A stretch of DNA of 36,579 nt from Macrococcoides goetzii (GCF_002742385.2 NZ_MJBI02000012.1:1-36579); one strand, 5' to 3'; positions 22,187 to 32,046 are shown, numbered from the stretch's first letter. Numbers and translations: made by a program. The notes: generated from the sequence alone by a model not told the origin.

Positions 22187-23681
22187 GAACCCGGCATTTA
22201 ACAGCGTGATTATACTGACAATAACGATGTTAATCGTGAAAATTTTAAGTGCGATATATCGCGTACCCTACCAAAATATTTTAGGTGATACAGGTCTCTA
22301 CGCTTATCAGCAAGTATATCCAATCATTGCGATAGTTTCCGTACTGTCGTTAAATGCAATTCCATCAGTTATCAGTCAATCTCATTATGAAAAGTCATTT
22401 ATAGGAAGACTATATAAATATATTACCTGGATGAGTATATCGGTGTTGTTGGTTGTATTAATTTGTAGCGATATCATTGCAAATTTAATGGGCGACCCAA
22501 TGTTAAGTACGATGTTACGTGTCTCTAGCTTAGTATTGCTTCCATTTCCAGCAGTTGCGATGATTCGCGGGAAACTACAAATGAATCATGCGATGAAAGA
22601 AATTGCTTATTCTCAGGTGATTGATCAGGTACTACGCGTATCTATCATACTATTGTCGATTGGATTATTTGTATGGATGGACTTATCAGTCTATCAAAGT
22701 GGTGCATTAAGTATTTTTGGTTCATTTGCCGGTTTACTCGGAGCATGTATTTATTTAATGTGGCAAAATAAACGTCAAACAATTGATTACCGAGGAAATA
22801 ATACAGGATCATATAGAAATTTTATAACATTGATTGTTTTTTATAGTTTAAGTTATTTAATTATGATTTTATGGCAACTCGTAGATAGCTTTACAGTCAT
22901 CAATCAATTGAAAACATTTATGCCACTTGAAGAGGCTAGAGCGCTAAAAGGGATATATGATCGTGGGGCGTCGCTTATTCAAATGGGTCTTATTGTGACG
23001 ACGTCGTTCTCGCTTGTACTGATTCCATTGCTTTCGGAATGTAAACAAAGACGTGATTTAAGTCAGATGAATAGCTATGCGAATAGTGCACTTAAGATTA
23101 CGATCGTATTTAGTAGTGCTGCTGCCATCGGGTTAATGAATTTAATTCAACCATTTAACATGTTCCTGTTCAAGTCAGTGGCAGGTTATGAAGCGCTATT
23201 AATTTATATGTTAGCCATTATTTTCGTATCACTTATCATTATGTACACTGCTATGCTTCAAATCTTTGAAGACTATCGCATACAACTATGGGGTATTGGT
23301 TTAGGATTAGCAGTAAAAATCATACTCAACCTATTACTGATATCTTTCTTTGATATTAAAGGTGCTGCACTCGCATCAGTTACAGGATTATTCGTCTATG
23401 CCTATGTATTACATATCGGAGTTGTACGCAGGTACGAAATTGCTTTTCAATCATTTCTGGTTAAGTGGGGTATAACACTTTTAGTGATGAGTGTATTGAT
23501 TCAGATTGAAATGGTGATAGATTTTAATACACGAATCGGCGCGCTTTGTGTCGCACTCATCGGGGTAATTACAGGGGGCATTATTGTATTATATGCTATG
23601 ATTAAGTGGAAGATTATAACGCAGGAAGAGTGGCAGCATTTACCTTTTGGTAGTGTGATGAATAAATTAATGAGAGAGTGA
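22176..23681 (+). CDS. Polysaccharide/lipid flippase of the MurJ/SpoVB (MOP) type, YabM-like
   Basis: A 501-residue, strongly hydrophobic protein with about 12-14 predicted membrane segments. The N-terminal pattern ([27 protein letters not shown], then [12 protein letters not shown]) is typical of the SpoVB/MurJ branch of the MOP exporter superfamily. B. subtilis has yabM at this place between mfd and yabN. Such proteins move lipid-linked sugars across the membrane, but the substrate cannot be read here. The ATG at 22176 is preferred over the adjacent TTG. It overlaps the end of mfd by 11 bases. Confidence 0.88.
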   Translation: MENKNPAFNSVIILTITMLIVKILSAIYRVPYQNILGDTGLYAYQQVYPIIAIVSVLSLNAIPSVISQSHYEKSFIGRLYKYITWMSISVLLVVLICSDIIANLMGDPMLSTMLRVSSLVLLPFPAVAMIRGKLQMNHAMKEIAYSQVIDQVLRVSIILLSIGLFVWMDLSVYQSGALSIFGSFAGLLGACIYLMWQNKRQTIDYRGNNTGSYRNFITLIVFYSLSYLIMILWQLVDSFTVINQLKTFMPLEEARALKGIYDRGASLIQMGLIVTTSFSLVLIPLLSECKQRRDLSQMNSYANSALKITIVFSSAAAIGLMNLIQPFNMFLFKSVAGYEALLIYMLAIIFVSLIIMYTAMLQIFEDYRIQLWGIGLGLAVKIILNLLLISFFDIKGAALASVTGLFVYAYVLHIGVVRRYEIAFQSFLVKWGITLLVMSVLIQIEMVIDFNTRIGALCVALIGVITGGIIVLYAMIKWKIITQEEWQHLPFGSVMNKLMRE

Positions 23682-23685
23682 TTGG

Positions 23686-24855
23686 ATGAATAAAATAACG
23701 ATTGTAGGTCTAGGGAATTATGGTCTAGATGAGTTACCTTTTGGAATATATCGCTTTTTAAATAAGGCAGATAAAGTCTATGTAAGAACATTGCGTCATC
23801 CAGTTGTTGAAGATTTAGAAGAGATTGAATGGATGAGCTTTGATGAAGTATATGAAGAGAATGATGATTTCGGCAATGTCTATAAAGAAATAGTGAGTCG
23901 TCTGAAAGCTATGGCTGAAACAGAAGATATTATCTATGCAGTGCCTGGTCATCCGATGGTTGCAGAATCTACAACTGAGTTATTGCTGGCAGATGACACG
24001 TTAAATATTGAAATTTTAGGCGGGAAAAGTTTTATCGATGATTTGTTCCAGGCAGTGCAGTTTGATCCGAATAATGGCTTCCAGATGCTTGACGGAACGA
24101 TGCTTGATGCATCATCAATTAACCCTAGAAATGCTCTCATTGTAACGCAAGTGTATGATCAGTTGATCGCAAGTGATGTCAAAGTTTCGTTGCTAGAAAT
24201 TTACCCTGCTGAACATAACGTTGCGATCGTTACAGGTGCACGCGGAGAAGATGCAGATGTAATATGGCGACCTTTACATGAAATGGACCATGACTTTGCA
24301 TTATCAAATTTAACGTCACTTTTTGTACCGCCATTAAATGATGAGCAATTATCAGGGGACTTTGAATATTTCACAGCAGTGATGGATACACTTGTAGGTG
24401 AAAATGGTTGTCCTTGGGATAAAGAACAAACGCATCAAAGTTTAAAGCGTTATTTATTAGAAGAAACATATGAATTGTTTGAAGCGATTGATAATGATGA
24501 TATTGATAACATCATCGAAGAGTTAGGCGATATATTATTACAAGTTGTATTTCATAGTGCGATTGCGAAAAAAGATTACATGTTCGATGCAAGAGAAGTA
24601 GTAAAGAGCATTACGGATAAAATGATTCGTCGTCACCCGCATGTCTTTGGAGATGAATCAATATCAACAATAGATGAATTACATGATGTCTGGAAAGATG
24701 CTAAAGGGAAAGAAGGAAAACAAGAACGTACTGTGAAAAAAGAGAAAATTTTTGCAGATATATTCTTAAAGTTATATGATTTGAATAAAATTCAAAACGT
24801 ATCTTTAAAAGATGCTTTGAAAGAAATTGAAGGTGGAATAGATGAGACTCGATAA
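23686..24855 (+). CDS. YabN-type fusion: tetrapyrrole-methylase-like domain plus MazG pyrophosphohydrolase
   Basis: The 389-residue protein joins two domains. Residues 1 to about 220 are a tetrapyrrole (corrin/porphyrin) methylase-like SAM domain (ITIVGLGNYGLDELPFGIYRFL, YAVPGHPMVAESTTELLL). From about 238, VGENGCPWDKEQTHQSLKRYLLEETYELFEAI and EELGDILLQVVFHS form an all-alpha MazG NTP pyrophosphohydrolase with its EExxE and ExxD metal residues. It is shorter than B. subtilis YabN, so there is probably one MazG module. The role is likely nucleotide-pool cleaning; the methylase-like half has no known substrate. Its 3' end overlaps rqcP by 14 bases. Confidence 0.9.
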   Translation: MNKITIVGLGNYGLDELPFGIYRFLNKADKVYVRTLRHPVVEDLEEIEWMSFDEVYEENDDFGNVYKEIVSRLKAMAETEDIIYAVPGHPMVAESTTELLLADDTLNIEILGGKSFIDDLFQAVQFDPNNGFQMLDGTMLDASSINPRNALIVTQVYDQLIASDVKVSLLEIYPAEHNVAIVTGARGEDADVIWRPLHEMDHDFALSNLTSLFVPPLNDEQLSGDFEYFTAVMDTLVGENGCPWDKEQTHQSLKRYLLEETYELFEAIDNDDIDNIIEELGDILLQVVFHSAIAKKDYMFDAREVVKSITDKMIRRHPHVFGDESISTIDELHDVWKDAKGKEGKQERTVKKEKIFADIFLKLYDLNKIQNVSLKDALKEIEGGIDETR

Positions 24856-25111
24856 ATATTTAAAAGTATCACGTTTAATTAAACGTCGTACATTAGCAAA
24901 AGAAGTGAGTGACCAAGGTAGAATTAAAATCAATGGTAATGTTGCGAAAGCTTCAAGCACTGTAGCAGTTGGAGATGAATTAGAAGTACGTTTAGGACAA
25001 CGCATCATTACTGTTGAAGTCACAGACTTGAAAGAACATGCAACAAAAGATAATGCAAAAGGGATGTTTGAAGTAAAAAAAGAAGAAAAAATTGAACAGC
25101 CTTTTGAATAG
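24842..25111 (+). CDS. rqcP: S4-domain ribosome-associated quality control protein RqcP (YabO)
   Basis: An 89-residue protein that is essentially one S4 RNA-binding domain (MRLDKYLKVSRLIKRRTLAKEV, then GRIKINGNVAKASSTVAVGDELEVRLG). In B. subtilis RqcP works with RqcH on stalled 50S-peptidyl-tRNA complexes and supports poly-alanine tailing. The start lies inside the end of the MazG gene (AAGGTGG just before ATG), so the two are coupled, and divIC follows 11 bases later. The related heat-shock protein Hsp15/HslR is a second possible name. Confidence 0.92.
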   Translation: MRLDKYLKVSRLIKRRTLAKEVSDQGRIKINGNVAKASSTVAVGDELEVRLGQRIITVEVTDLKEHATKDNAKGMFEVKKEEKIEQPFE

Positions 25112-25122
25112 GAGTGTTACGT

Positions 25123-25506
25123 ATGGCTAAAGAAGTACGTAAAATTGAAAATGAATACACGAAGGAACAGGCTCGTATTAATCGATTGAATCGTAAAAGT
25201 AGTATGATTGTAAGAAAGCGTATGACAGTCTTTGGAGGCATACTTCTGGCTATCTTATTATTTTTGACGTTACTCCTCTTTATGCAAATGAATACCAATA
25301 GAGCTTTGAAACAGGAACAAGCGAAACAAACTGTCGAGCTGGAAAAACTTAAAGATAAAGAAATCGCATTGAAAGAACGCCTAAAACAGCTTAATAGTAA
25401 AGAATATATTGAAAAGATTGCACGTAGTGAATATTTCTTAAGTAATGATGGAGAAGTAATCTTTAAGATTCCTGAAAAAGATAAAAAGAAAGATGCAACT
25501 GAATAA
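25123..25506 (+). CDS. divIC: Cell division protein DivIC (FtsB-like)
   Basis: A 127-residue bitopic membrane protein of the septum. A basic cytosolic N-terminus of about 35 residues (ending SSMIVRKRMTVFGG) precedes one membrane helix (ILLAILLFLTLLLFMQM). An extracellular leucine-zipper-like coiled coil follows (LEKLKDKEIALKERLKQLNSK), then the conserved EYIEKIARSEYFLSNDGEVIF. It partners FtsL and DivIB. The ATG at 25123 follows GGAG at a normal distance; a GTG at 25114 is rejected. Its place after rqcP is as in Bacillus, but without yabP and yabQ. Confidence 0.94.
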   Translation: MAKEVRKIENEYTKEQARINRLNRKSSMIVRKRMTVFGGILLAILLFLTLLLFMQMNTNRALKQEQAKQTVELEKLKDKEIALKERLKQLNSKEYIEKIARSEYFLSNDGEVIFKIPEKDKKKDATE

Positions 25507-25525
25507 GTCAGACTTCACAGATAAT

Positions 25526-25537
25526 TTGATTAATCAA
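25526..25537. promoter_or_regulatory. 12-bp palindrome upstream of the S1-domain gene promoter
   Basis: TTGATTAATCAA is a perfect palindrome ending two bases before the -35 of the next promoter. It could be an operator or chance in AT-rich DNA. Confidence 0.3.
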
Positions 25538-25538
25538 G

Positions 25539-25567
25539 TTGTAAAAAGAGAAAATCAAGCATATAAT
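25539..25567 (+). promoter_or_regulatory. Promoter of the S1-domain gene
   Basis: TTGTAA, a 17-base spacer and a perfect TATAAT, in the 102-base gap after divIC. Confidence 0.7.
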
Positions 25568-25608
25568 GATATATTATGAAGAATTAATCGGGAGGATTTA
25601 TTAAACTT

Positions 25609-25995
25609 ATGGCAATTGAAGTTGGAAACAAATTAAAAGGTAAAGTTACAGGCATTAAAAATTTCGGTGCATTCGTTGAGTTACCTGAAGGCAAAAGCGG
25701 ATTAGTTCACATTAGTGAAGTTGCAGATAGTTACGTAGAAAATATTGCTGAACATTTAAAAGTTGGCGATGAAGTAGAAGTTAAAGTATTAACAATTGGT
25801 GATGATGGAAAGATTAGCCTTTCAATTAAAAAAGCGAAAGAACGCCCAAGAAAACCTGCACCGCCAAAAGTTGAGAAAAAGCCTGAAGACTTTGAAAAAA
25901 AATTATCAAATTTCTTAAAAGACAGTGAAGATCGACTAACTTCAATTAAACGTCAAACAGAGTCACGTCGTGGTGGCAGAGGATCAAAGCGTTAA
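25609..25995 (+). CDS. yabR: S1 RNA-binding domain protein (YabR/GSP13-like)
   Basis: A 128-residue protein with one S1 domain at residues 1-75 (IEVGNKLKGKVTGIKNFGAFVELPEGKSGLVHISEVADSYV). A lysine- and proline-rich linker follows (RPRKPAPPKVEKKPEDF) and then a basic C-terminus with RRGGRGSKR, which suggests ribosome or RNA binding. The Bacillus counterpart is general stress protein 13-like. The ATG fits the family N-terminus, but GGAGG (25591-25595) is 13 bases away, longer than usual. It has its own promoter and terminator. Confidence 0.9.
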   Translation: MAIEVGNKLKGKVTGIKNFGAFVELPEGKSGLVHISEVADSYVENIAEHLKVGDEVEVKVLTIGDDGKISLSIKKAKERPRKPAPPKVEKKPEDFEKKLSNFLKDSEDRLTSIKRQTESRRGGRGSKR

Positions 25996-26015
25996 TACGT
26001 TTGTTTATCTAAATC

Positions 26016-26049
26016 AAGAGCTAGGGTCTGACCCTGAGCTCTTCTTTTG
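26016..26049 (+). terminator. Intrinsic terminator between the S1-domain gene and tilS
   Basis: AAGAGCT pairs with AGCTCTT and AGGGT with ACCCT (one bulged base), followed by CTTTT. It ends close to the tilS ribosome site. Confidence 0.7.
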
Positions 26050-26065
26050 TTGAGGTGGTGAGATT

Positions 26066-27289
26066 TTGGATTGTTTATGGAATGAATATGACACCGTAGC
26101 GGTTGCAGTTTCGGGTGGGGTCGATAGCATGGTATTGCTTGATAAGGTGCACATATTAAATCATCATAAGAAGTTGTATGCATTGCATGTTAATCATCAG
26201 TTACGTGACGTATCAGATGAAGAGGAAAAAATGATTCAAGCATATTGTAAGCAACATAATATCGAACTAATTACTTATACGATCCCTAAAAACTCATTTA
26301 ACCCGAACAAAAGTATCCAGCGTGAGGCACGAGATATTAGATATCATTTTTTCGAAACACAAATTAATATAAAGCATATTGACTGTTTATTAACGGCGCA
26401 CCATAAAGATGATCAGCTCGAAACCATATTCTTTAGACTGATGACGAACCGTTATAACTATCAACCGATAAATATTCAGCAGGTGGTAGCACGTGATGGT
26501 TATCAACTGATACGTCCTTTAATAAATGTGAGTAAAGCTGAATTAATAGAATATGCACATGAATTTAAAGTACCGTATATGACAGATGCATCGAACACTG
26601 ACAGCAAATATTTAAGAAACTTTATACGTAATGATGTATTTAAAGTATTAGATGATTCTTCAATAGATAAGCATCAATTATTGAATTTAGCTGATTATAT
26701 GGAAGATGTAGATGATTTAATCGACTTACATGTTGAGCGTTATAAAATGGATATTGAAAATAATGCATTATCACGATATAAGTTGTCAGAAGAAAATCGA
26801 TTAGTCATTCAACGTGTGCTCGTTAAATTTATTCAGAAATATGTTGCACAATATGCTGTAAGCTTTGGATTTTTAAATGAAGTGATACGTGTACTTCAAA
26901 GTGATGCAACACATGCTTCGTTTGCAATCGCTCCAGATTGGCATATTCAAATTGCATATGATAAATTGATAGTACGAAATAAAAATGAAAAGACTGATGA
27001 CAATTTAGAAGTGGTTTCACCCGGGAAATATTACTTCAATGATTATAAAATAGAGATTAAAGATGAAATTAGTCCAATCACAATTCGAACAAGAAAAGAT
27101 GGAGATGTTATCGAAATCAACGGTATGCATCAAAAAGTAGCGCGTATTCTTAAAGATTTAAAAATACCTGTTTACGACCGTCCCAAAATACCAATCGTTT
27201 GTGTTGAAGATGAAGTAATAGCGATTGGCCATTATAAATCTAACCATCACCCTTTCAATAATAAAATAATAATTACAAAGGAGAACTAA
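26066..27289 (+). CDS. tilS: tRNA(Ile)-lysidine synthase
   Basis: TilS converts the wobble cytidine of the AUA-reading tRNA-Ile to lysidine and is essential. The 407-residue protein has the PP-loop SGGVDSMVLL at residues 15-24, the LHVNHQLR segment near 40, LTAHHKDDQLETIFFRL near 112, and a C-terminal TilS domain (TIRTRKDGDVIEI onward) that ends with GHYKSNHHPFNN. The start is TTG at 26066, after GAGGTGGTGAG; no in-frame ATG lies upstream of the PP-loop. hpt follows three bases after the stop, the conserved tilS-hpt-ftsH order. Confidence 0.94.
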   Translation: MDCLWNEYDTVAVAVSGGVDSMVLLDKVHILNHHKKLYALHVNHQLRDVSDEEEKMIQAYCKQHNIELITYTIPKNSFNPNKSIQREARDIRYHFFETQINIKHIDCLLTAHHKDDQLETIFFRLMTNRYNYQPINIQQVVARDGYQLIRPLINVSKAELIEYAHEFKVPYMTDASNTDSKYLRNFIRNDVFKVLDDSSIDKHQLLNLADYMEDVDDLIDLHVERYKMDIENNALSRYKLSEENRLVIQRVLVKFIQKYVAQYAVSFGFLNEVIRVLQSDATHASFAIAPDWHIQIAYDKLIVRNKNEKTDDNLEVVSPGKYYFNDYKIEIKDEISPITIRTRKDGDVIEINGMHQKVARILKDLKIPVYDRPKIPIVCVEDEVIAIGHYKSNHHPFNNKIIITKEN

Positions 27290-27292
27290 ATC

Positions 27293-27832
27293 ATGCATAA
27301 CGATATTGAATCGATTGTATTAACGAAAGAACAAATTGAAGCAGCTTGTGAGCGCCTTGGAAAAGAAATTACGGCTGATTATGAAGGTAAACTACCTTTA
27401 TGCGTTGGAATTTTAAAAGGATCAATTCTATTTATGGCAGACTTAATCAAACATATTGATACCCATGTTGAGATGGAATTTATGGATGTTTCATCTTATC
27501 ATGGCGGCACAGAATCAACAGGAGAAGTTAAAATATTAAAAGATTTAGATGTTTCTGTTGAAGGGCGCGATATCATTATTATCGAAGATATTTTAGAAAC
27601 TGGAACGACGCTTAATGCAATCGTTGATCTATTAAAATATCGCAAAGCGAATTCAATTGAAATCGTAACATTATTAGATAAGCCTATGCGCCGTAAAGTA
27701 GATATTGAAGCGAAATATGTAGGCGAGAAAATTCCGGATGACTTTGTTGTAGGTTACGGGTTAGATTATCAGGAGAAATATCGTAATCTGCCATACATTG
27801 GATTATTAAAAGAAGAAGTTTATACTAAATAG
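27293..27832 (+). CDS. hpt: Hypoxanthine(-guanine) phosphoribosyltransferase
   Basis: This salvage enzyme joins hypoxanthine or guanine to PRPP. The 179-residue protein has [13 protein letters not shown] near 42, the flexible loop SSYHGGT near 68, the PRPP motif [14 protein letters not shown] near 100-113, and the purine-binding [18 protein letters not shown] near the C-terminus. AAAGGAG precedes the start, three bases after tilS. In B. subtilis Hpt (HprT) and TilS cooperate to activate ftsH expression; the same gene order here makes that possible. Confidence 0.96.
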   Translation: MHNDIESIVLTKEQIEAACERLGKEITADYEGKLPLCVGILKGSILFMADLIKHIDTHVEMEFMDVSSYHGGTESTGEVKILKDLDVSVEGRDIIIIEDILETGTTLNAIVDLLKYRKANSIEIVTLLDKPMRRKVDIEAKYVGEKIPDDFVVGYGLDYQEKYRNLPYIGLLKEEVYTK

Positions 27833-27890
27833 TGAAGCATTGCACTGAAAAGAAAAATAAAATTTGTAAAAATTGTGTAAGTTTAATTAG

Positions 27891-27920
27891 TAGATTGAAC
27901 AACATTTATTGTGTTAAAAT
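27891..27920 (+). promoter_or_regulatory. Candidate ftsH promoter
   Basis: TGTTAAAAT (27912-27920) is an extended -10. The -35 is weak: TAGATT at 18 bases, or TTGAAC at only 14. A weak promoter fits a gene that may need an activator. Confidence 0.45.
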
Positions 27921-27958
27921 CTTTGTTAGCTTTACAAATAGGTAGGAGGACAACGTGA

Positions 27959-30034
27959 ATGCAAAAAGCCTTTCGTAGTATATTGATGGTAACACTAATA
28001 GGTATCGTCTTATTCGGTGTGTTTTCAATGATTAATGGCACGGGTTCGATGCCAAAACAGATGACATACACGAAATTAATGTCTCAGCTGGAAAAAGGTA
28101 ATGTTAAAGAAATGACGATCCAGCCTGGACAAGATGTATATTTAGTCAAAGGGAAATTAAAAGGTGCTGAACCAAATGAAACATTTACTTCGGTACTGAT
28201 GTATAATAACCAAAAAGATTTAGATAAAATCACTAAAATTGCTGAAGAGCAAGATGGTGATTTGAAATTTGATATAAAGCCGGCTGATAAAGAAAATGTA
28301 TTTTTAGGTATGTTAAGTACTTTAATTCCATTATTATTATTAGCATTTGTCTTTATTTTCTTCCTATCTCAATCACAAGGCGGCGGCGGTGGCGGCCGTG
28401 TTATGAATTTCGGTAAATCTAAAGCAAAACTTTATGATGATAAAAAGAAAAAAGTACGCTTTAAAGATGTAGCTGGAGCAGATGAAGAGAAAGCAGAATT
28501 AATTGAAATTGTAGATTTCTTAAAAGATAATCGTAAATTTGTGAAGATGGGCGCACGTATTCCAAAAGGCGTGCTTTTAGTTGGACCTCCAGGTACAGGT
28601 AAAACGTTAATCGCGCGTGCTGTTGCTGGAGAAGCAGGCGTTCCATTCTTCTCTATCAGTGGTTCTGACTTCGTTGAAATGTTCGTCGGTGTCGGTGCCA
28701 GTCGTGTACGTGACCTGTTCGAAAATGCTAAGAAAAATGCACCATGTATCATTTTCATCGATGAGATTGATGCAGTAGGACGTCAGCGTGGTGCTGGTGT
28801 TGGTGGTGGTCACGATGAGCGTGAACAAACACTGAACCAATTATTAGTTGAGATGGATGGTTTCGGTGAGAACGAAGGTATCATAATGATTGCTGCAACA
28901 AACAGACCAGACATTTTAGATCCAGCGTTATTACGTCCTGGACGTTTTGACCGTCAAATTCAAGTTGGGGCACCAGATGTTAAAGGCCGTGAAGCAGTAC
29001 TTAAAGTACATGCGCGTAATAAACCTCTTGATGAAACAGTAGATTTAAAAGCTTTAAGTCAACGTACACCTGGTTTTTCTGGTGCAGACTTAGAGAACTT
29101 ATTAAACGAAGCAGCACTTGTTGCTGCACGTCAAGGTAAGACGAAGATTGATATGCGTGATATTGATGAGGCAACAGACCGTGTTATTGCAGGTCCGGCG
29201 AAGAAATCACGTGTTATTTCTGAGAAAGAAAGAAATATCGTAGCATGGCATGAAGCGGGACATACGATTATCGGTTGTGTATTAGATGAAGCAGAAATGG
29301 TTCATAAAGTTACAATCGTACCGCGTGGTCAAGCTGGTGGATATGCGATGATGTTACCGAAACAAGATCGTTACTTTATGACTAAACCTGAATTATTAGA
29401 TAAGATTGTCGGATTATTAGGCGGTCGTGTTGCTGAAGAAATCACATTTGGTGAAGTTTCTACAGGTGCACATAATGACTTCCAGCGTGCAACAGGTATC
29501 GCACGTAAGATGGTTACTGAATATGGTATGAGCGATAAACTTGGACCATTACAATTTGGTCAAACACAAGGTGAAGTATTCTTAGGTCGTGACATGGGTC
29601 ACGAACCGAACTACTCAGATCAAATTGCGTATGAAATCGATCTGGAAGTTCAACGTATTATTAAAGAAAGTTACGCGAGATGTAAAGAAATCCTTCTGAA
29701 ACATCAAGATAAACTTGATTTAATTGCGAAGACTTTATTAACAGAAGAAACATTGGTAGCAAACCAAATCAATAGTTTATTCGTTGACGGTACTTTACCA
29801 GAAGTAAGCTATGATGATTCACATCTATATCACATGAAAGAAAAAGAAGTTGTAGTAGATAAAACTGATGATTCTAGAGTGACGGTTAAAGATGTTGACG
29901 GTAATGATTCAGAAGACGCAGGTTCTTCGTATGAAGAAGTGAAGGAACAATTAAAAAAACCTGATGCGCCGATTGATGAATCTAAAAATGAACCAGAACC
30001 AAAAGTAGATAAATTAGACAAAGATAAATTCTAA
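27959..30034 (+). CDS. ftsH: ATP-dependent zinc metalloprotease FtsH
   Basis: A membrane-bound AAA+ protease that degrades misfolded membrane proteins and some regulators. The 691-residue protein has two membrane helices (about 7-25 and 118-137) around an external domain. A glycine run follows, then the AAA domain (Walker A GPPGTGKT near 208, Walker [12 protein letters not shown] near 263, SRH region [19 protein letters not shown]) and the zinc site HEAGH near 430-434. The last 60 residues are acidic and variable. The start MQKAFR agrees with staphylococcal FtsH, and AGGAGG lies about 9 bases upstream. Confidence 0.97.
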   Translation: MQKAFRSILMVTLIGIVLFGVFSMINGTGSMPKQMTYTKLMSQLEKGNVKEMTIQPGQDVYLVKGKLKGAEPNETFTSVLMYNNQKDLDKITKIAEEQDGDLKFDIKPADKENVFLGMLSTLIPLLLLAFVFIFFLSQSQGGGGGGRVMNFGKSKAKLYDDKKKKVRFKDVAGADEEKAELIEIVDFLKDNRKFVKMGARIPKGVLLVGPPGTGKTLIARAVAGEAGVPFFSISGSDFVEMFVGVGASRVRDLFENAKKNAPCIIFIDEIDAVGRQRGAGVGGGHDEREQTLNQLLVEMDGFGENEGIIMIAATNRPDILDPALLRPGRFDRQIQVGAPDVKGREAVLKVHARNKPLDETVDLKALSQRTPGFSGADLENLLNEAALVAARQGKTKIDMRDIDEATDRVIAGPAKKSRVISEKERNIVAWHEAGHTIIGCVLDEAEMVHKVTIVPRGQAGGYAMMLPKQDRYFMTKPELLDKIVGLLGGRVAEEITFGEVSTGAHNDFQRATGIARKMVTEYGMSDKLGPLQFGQTQGEVFLGRDMGHEPNYSDQIAYEIDLEVQRIIKESYARCKEILLKHQDKLDLIAKTLLTEETLVANQINSLFVDGTLPEVSYDDSHLYHMKEKEVVVDKTDDSRVTVKDVDGNDSEDAGSSYEEVKEQLKKPDAPIDESKNEPEPKVDKLDKDKF

Positions 30035-30037
30035 AAT

Positions 30038-30079
30038 AAGGGGCGGAGAAGAAGCATTGCTTCGATTCCGCCTCTTTTT
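30038..30079 (+). terminator. Intrinsic terminator after ftsH
   Basis: GGGGCGGA pairs with TCCGCCTC, with an inner AGAAGC/GCTTCG stem and an internal loop, followed by TTTTT. Confidence 0.8.
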
Positions 30080-30094
30080 AAAAGGAGAAAAACA

Positions 30095-30967
30095 ATGACA
30101 AAAGATTATTTAGTAAGAGCATTAGCATTTAATGATGAAGTGCGTGCATTTAGTGTAAGAACAACAAATTTAGTGGAAACTGCAAGAGAAAAACATGATA
30201 CGTGGCGTGTAGGCACAGCTGCGCTTGGACGTACATTAACAGTAGGTTCAATGATGGGGGCAATGCTTAAGAATGAAGAGAAATTAACAATAACAATTAA
30301 CGGTGGCGGACCCCTTGGTCAGATTGTTGTTGACGCAAATGCAAAAGGTGAAGTACGTGGTTATGTACAAAATCCTCATGTACAGGTGGAATCGATTAGA
30401 CCAGGTAAAATGGATGTTGGTGAAGCAGTAGGACGTAGTGGATACATTAATGTTGTTAAAGATATCGGTATGCGAGATTATTTTACTGGTTCAACGGAAA
30501 TTCATAACGGAGAAATCGCAGAAGATTTTGCATACTATTTTGCAACTAGTGAACAAGTACCTGCAGCAGTTGGCTTAGGCGTGTTATGTACACCTGAAGA
30601 ATTAACACAGGCAGCCGGTGGATTTATCATTCAGTTATTGCCATTTGCCAGTGAAGAAACGATTTCATTTTTAGAAGAACGCATTAACAATATGGAACCT
30701 ATTTCTAATCTGATTGATAAAGGATTATCACCTGAACAAATTTTAGAAGAGATATTGGGTGAAGATAATATTCGTATTATCGATACAATGCCAATTGAAT
30801 TTAAATGTAACTGTGGTAAAGAAAAGTTCTTAACTGCAATTAAAGGTTTAGGTGAAGCAGAAGTAGAATCTATGATAGAAGAAGATGGCGGTGCTGAAGT
30901 TGAGTGTCATTTCTGTCGAGAGAAATATCACTTTACACCTGAAGAGTTACGCAGCATCATCGCGTAA
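30095..30967 (+). CDS. hslO: Redox-regulated chaperone Hsp33
   Basis: Hsp33 is a holdase switched on by oxidation of its zinc-bound cysteines. The 290-residue protein has the N-terminal Hsp33 domain (DYLVRALAFNDEVRAFSVRTT, then GGGPLGQIVVDANAKGEVRGYV) and the C-terminal redox switch with CNC near 238-240 and CHFC near 271-274, all four cysteines present. AAAGGAG precedes the ATG. It lies right after ftsH; the coaX gene found between them in Bacillus is missing. Confidence 0.96.
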   Translation: MTKDYLVRALAFNDEVRAFSVRTTNLVETAREKHDTWRVGTAALGRTLTVGSMMGAMLKNEEKLTITINGGGPLGQIVVDANAKGEVRGYVQNPHVQVESIRPGKMDVGEAVGRSGYINVVKDIGMRDYFTGSTEIHNGEIAEDFAYYFATSEQVPAAVGLGVLCTPEELTQAAGGFIIQLLPFASEETISFLEERINNMEPISNLIDKGLSPEQILEEILGEDNIRIIDTMPIEFKCNCGKEKFLTAIKGLGEAEVESMIEEDGGAEVECHFCREKYHFTPEELRSIIA

Positions 30968-30996
30968 ACGGATTATTTTTATTTAAATGTTAATTT

Positions 30997-31005
30997 TGAT
31001 ATACT
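30997..31005 (+). promoter_or_regulatory. cysK promoter, extended -10
   Basis: TGATATACT is an extended -10 with 5 of 6 core bases. The -35 is poor. It leaves a leader of about 40 bases. Confidence 0.5.
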
Positions 31006-31031
31006 TATTCCGATGAAAAAAGTAAGAATAA
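31005..31031. promoter_or_regulatory. Inverted repeat at the cysK start site, candidate CymR operator
   Basis: TTATTC (31005-31010) and GAATAA (31026-31031) are separated by 15 bases, across the expected transcription start. On the minus strand the site reads ATTATTCTTAC, then CGGAATAAG, like the GGAAT-containing motif of the cysteine repressor CymR. The assignment is by analogy. Confidence 0.4.
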
Positions 31032-31052
31032 TATTACAATTTGGAGGGAAAT

Positions 31053-31988
31053 ATGATGTCATTAAGAGTAGAACGCGTTACTGATTTAATAGGGAATACG
31101 CCATTAGTGAAATTAAACAATGTTGTGCCAGAAGGTGCAGCAGATGTATATGTGAAATTAGAATATCAAAATCCAGGTAGTTCAGTGAAAGATAGAATTG
31201 CATTAGCGATGATCGAAGCTGCTGAAAAAGAAGGGATCATTAAACCAGGAGATAACATTGTTGAACCGACATCAGGTAATACAGGGATTGGTTTAGCGAT
31301 GGTTGCTGCAGCAAAAGGTTACAAAGCTACTTTAGTGATGCCTGATACGATGAGTCAGGAACGTCGTACATTACTGAAAGCATACGGTGCAACGTTAGTA
31401 TTAACACCGGGTGCTGAAGGTATGAAAGGTGCGATCTCAAAAGCAAACGAACTAAAAGATGAGCACGGTTACTTTATGCCGCAGCAATTCGAGAATATGT
31501 CGAATCCTGAAGTGCACAGATTAACAACAGGTCCTGAAATTGTTAAGGCAATGGAAGGATTATCGATTGATGCATTTATTTCAGGTGTTGGTACTGGCGG
31601 TACTTTATCAGGAGCCGGTGCTGTATTAAAAGAACATAATCCAGATGTTGAAATTATTGCAGTAGAACCAACTGATTCACCAGTATTAAGTGGAGGACAA
31701 CCAGGACCGCATAAAATTCAGGGAATTGGTGCAGGATTTGTTCCAAAAACATTAAATACTGATATGTACACAGGTATTATACAAGTTACAAACGAAGAGG
31801 CGATGGAGACAAGTCGTTTAGTAGCACGTGAAGAAGGAATATTAGCTGGTATTTCTTCTGGAGCAGCAATTAAAGCGGCAATAGATAAAGCGGTTGAATT
31901 AGGTAGTGGTAAGAATGTCGTAGCAATTTTACCAAGTAACGGAGAACGTTACTTATCAACACCGTTATTTGCGAATCTTCAGGACTAA
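31053..31988 (+). CDS. cysK: Cysteine synthase A (O-acetylserine thiol-lyase)
   Basis: This PLP enzyme makes cysteine from O-acetylserine and sulfide. The 311-residue protein has [10 protein letters not shown] near 12, the PLP lysine in [14 protein letters not shown] near 44, the substrate loop [11 protein letters not shown] near 72, the phosphate-binding [12 protein letters not shown] near 178, and [10 protein letters not shown] near 267. GGAGGG precedes two adjacent ATGs (31053, 31056); either may be used. In B. subtilis CysK also acts as co-sensor for the repressor CymR; a candidate operator lies upstream. Confidence 0.96.
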   Translation: MMSLRVERVTDLIGNTPLVKLNNVVPEGAADVYVKLEYQNPGSSVKDRIALAMIEAAEKEGIIKPGDNIVEPTSGNTGIGLAMVAAAKGYKATLVMPDTMSQERRTLLKAYGATLVLTPGAEGMKGAISKANELKDEHGYFMPQQFENMSNPEVHRLTTGPEIVKAMEGLSIDAFISGVGTGGTLSGAGAVLKEHNPDVEIIAVEPTDSPVLSGGQPGPHKIQGIGAGFVPKTLNTDMYTGIIQVTNEEAMETSRLVAREEGILAGISSGAAIKAAIDKAVELGSGKNVVAILPSNGERYLSTPLFANLQD

Positions 31989-32001
31989 TTCATATCATTA
32001 T

Positions 32002-32036
32002 AGACTGAGACAACAAGTCTCGGTCTTATTTTTATT
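32002..32036 (+). terminator. Intrinsic terminator after cysK
   Basis: AGACTGAGAC and GTCTCGGTCT (one G-T wobble) form a 10-bp stem around AACAA, followed by TATTTTTATT. Confidence 0.8.
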
Positions 32037-32046
32037 ACAATAAGTT

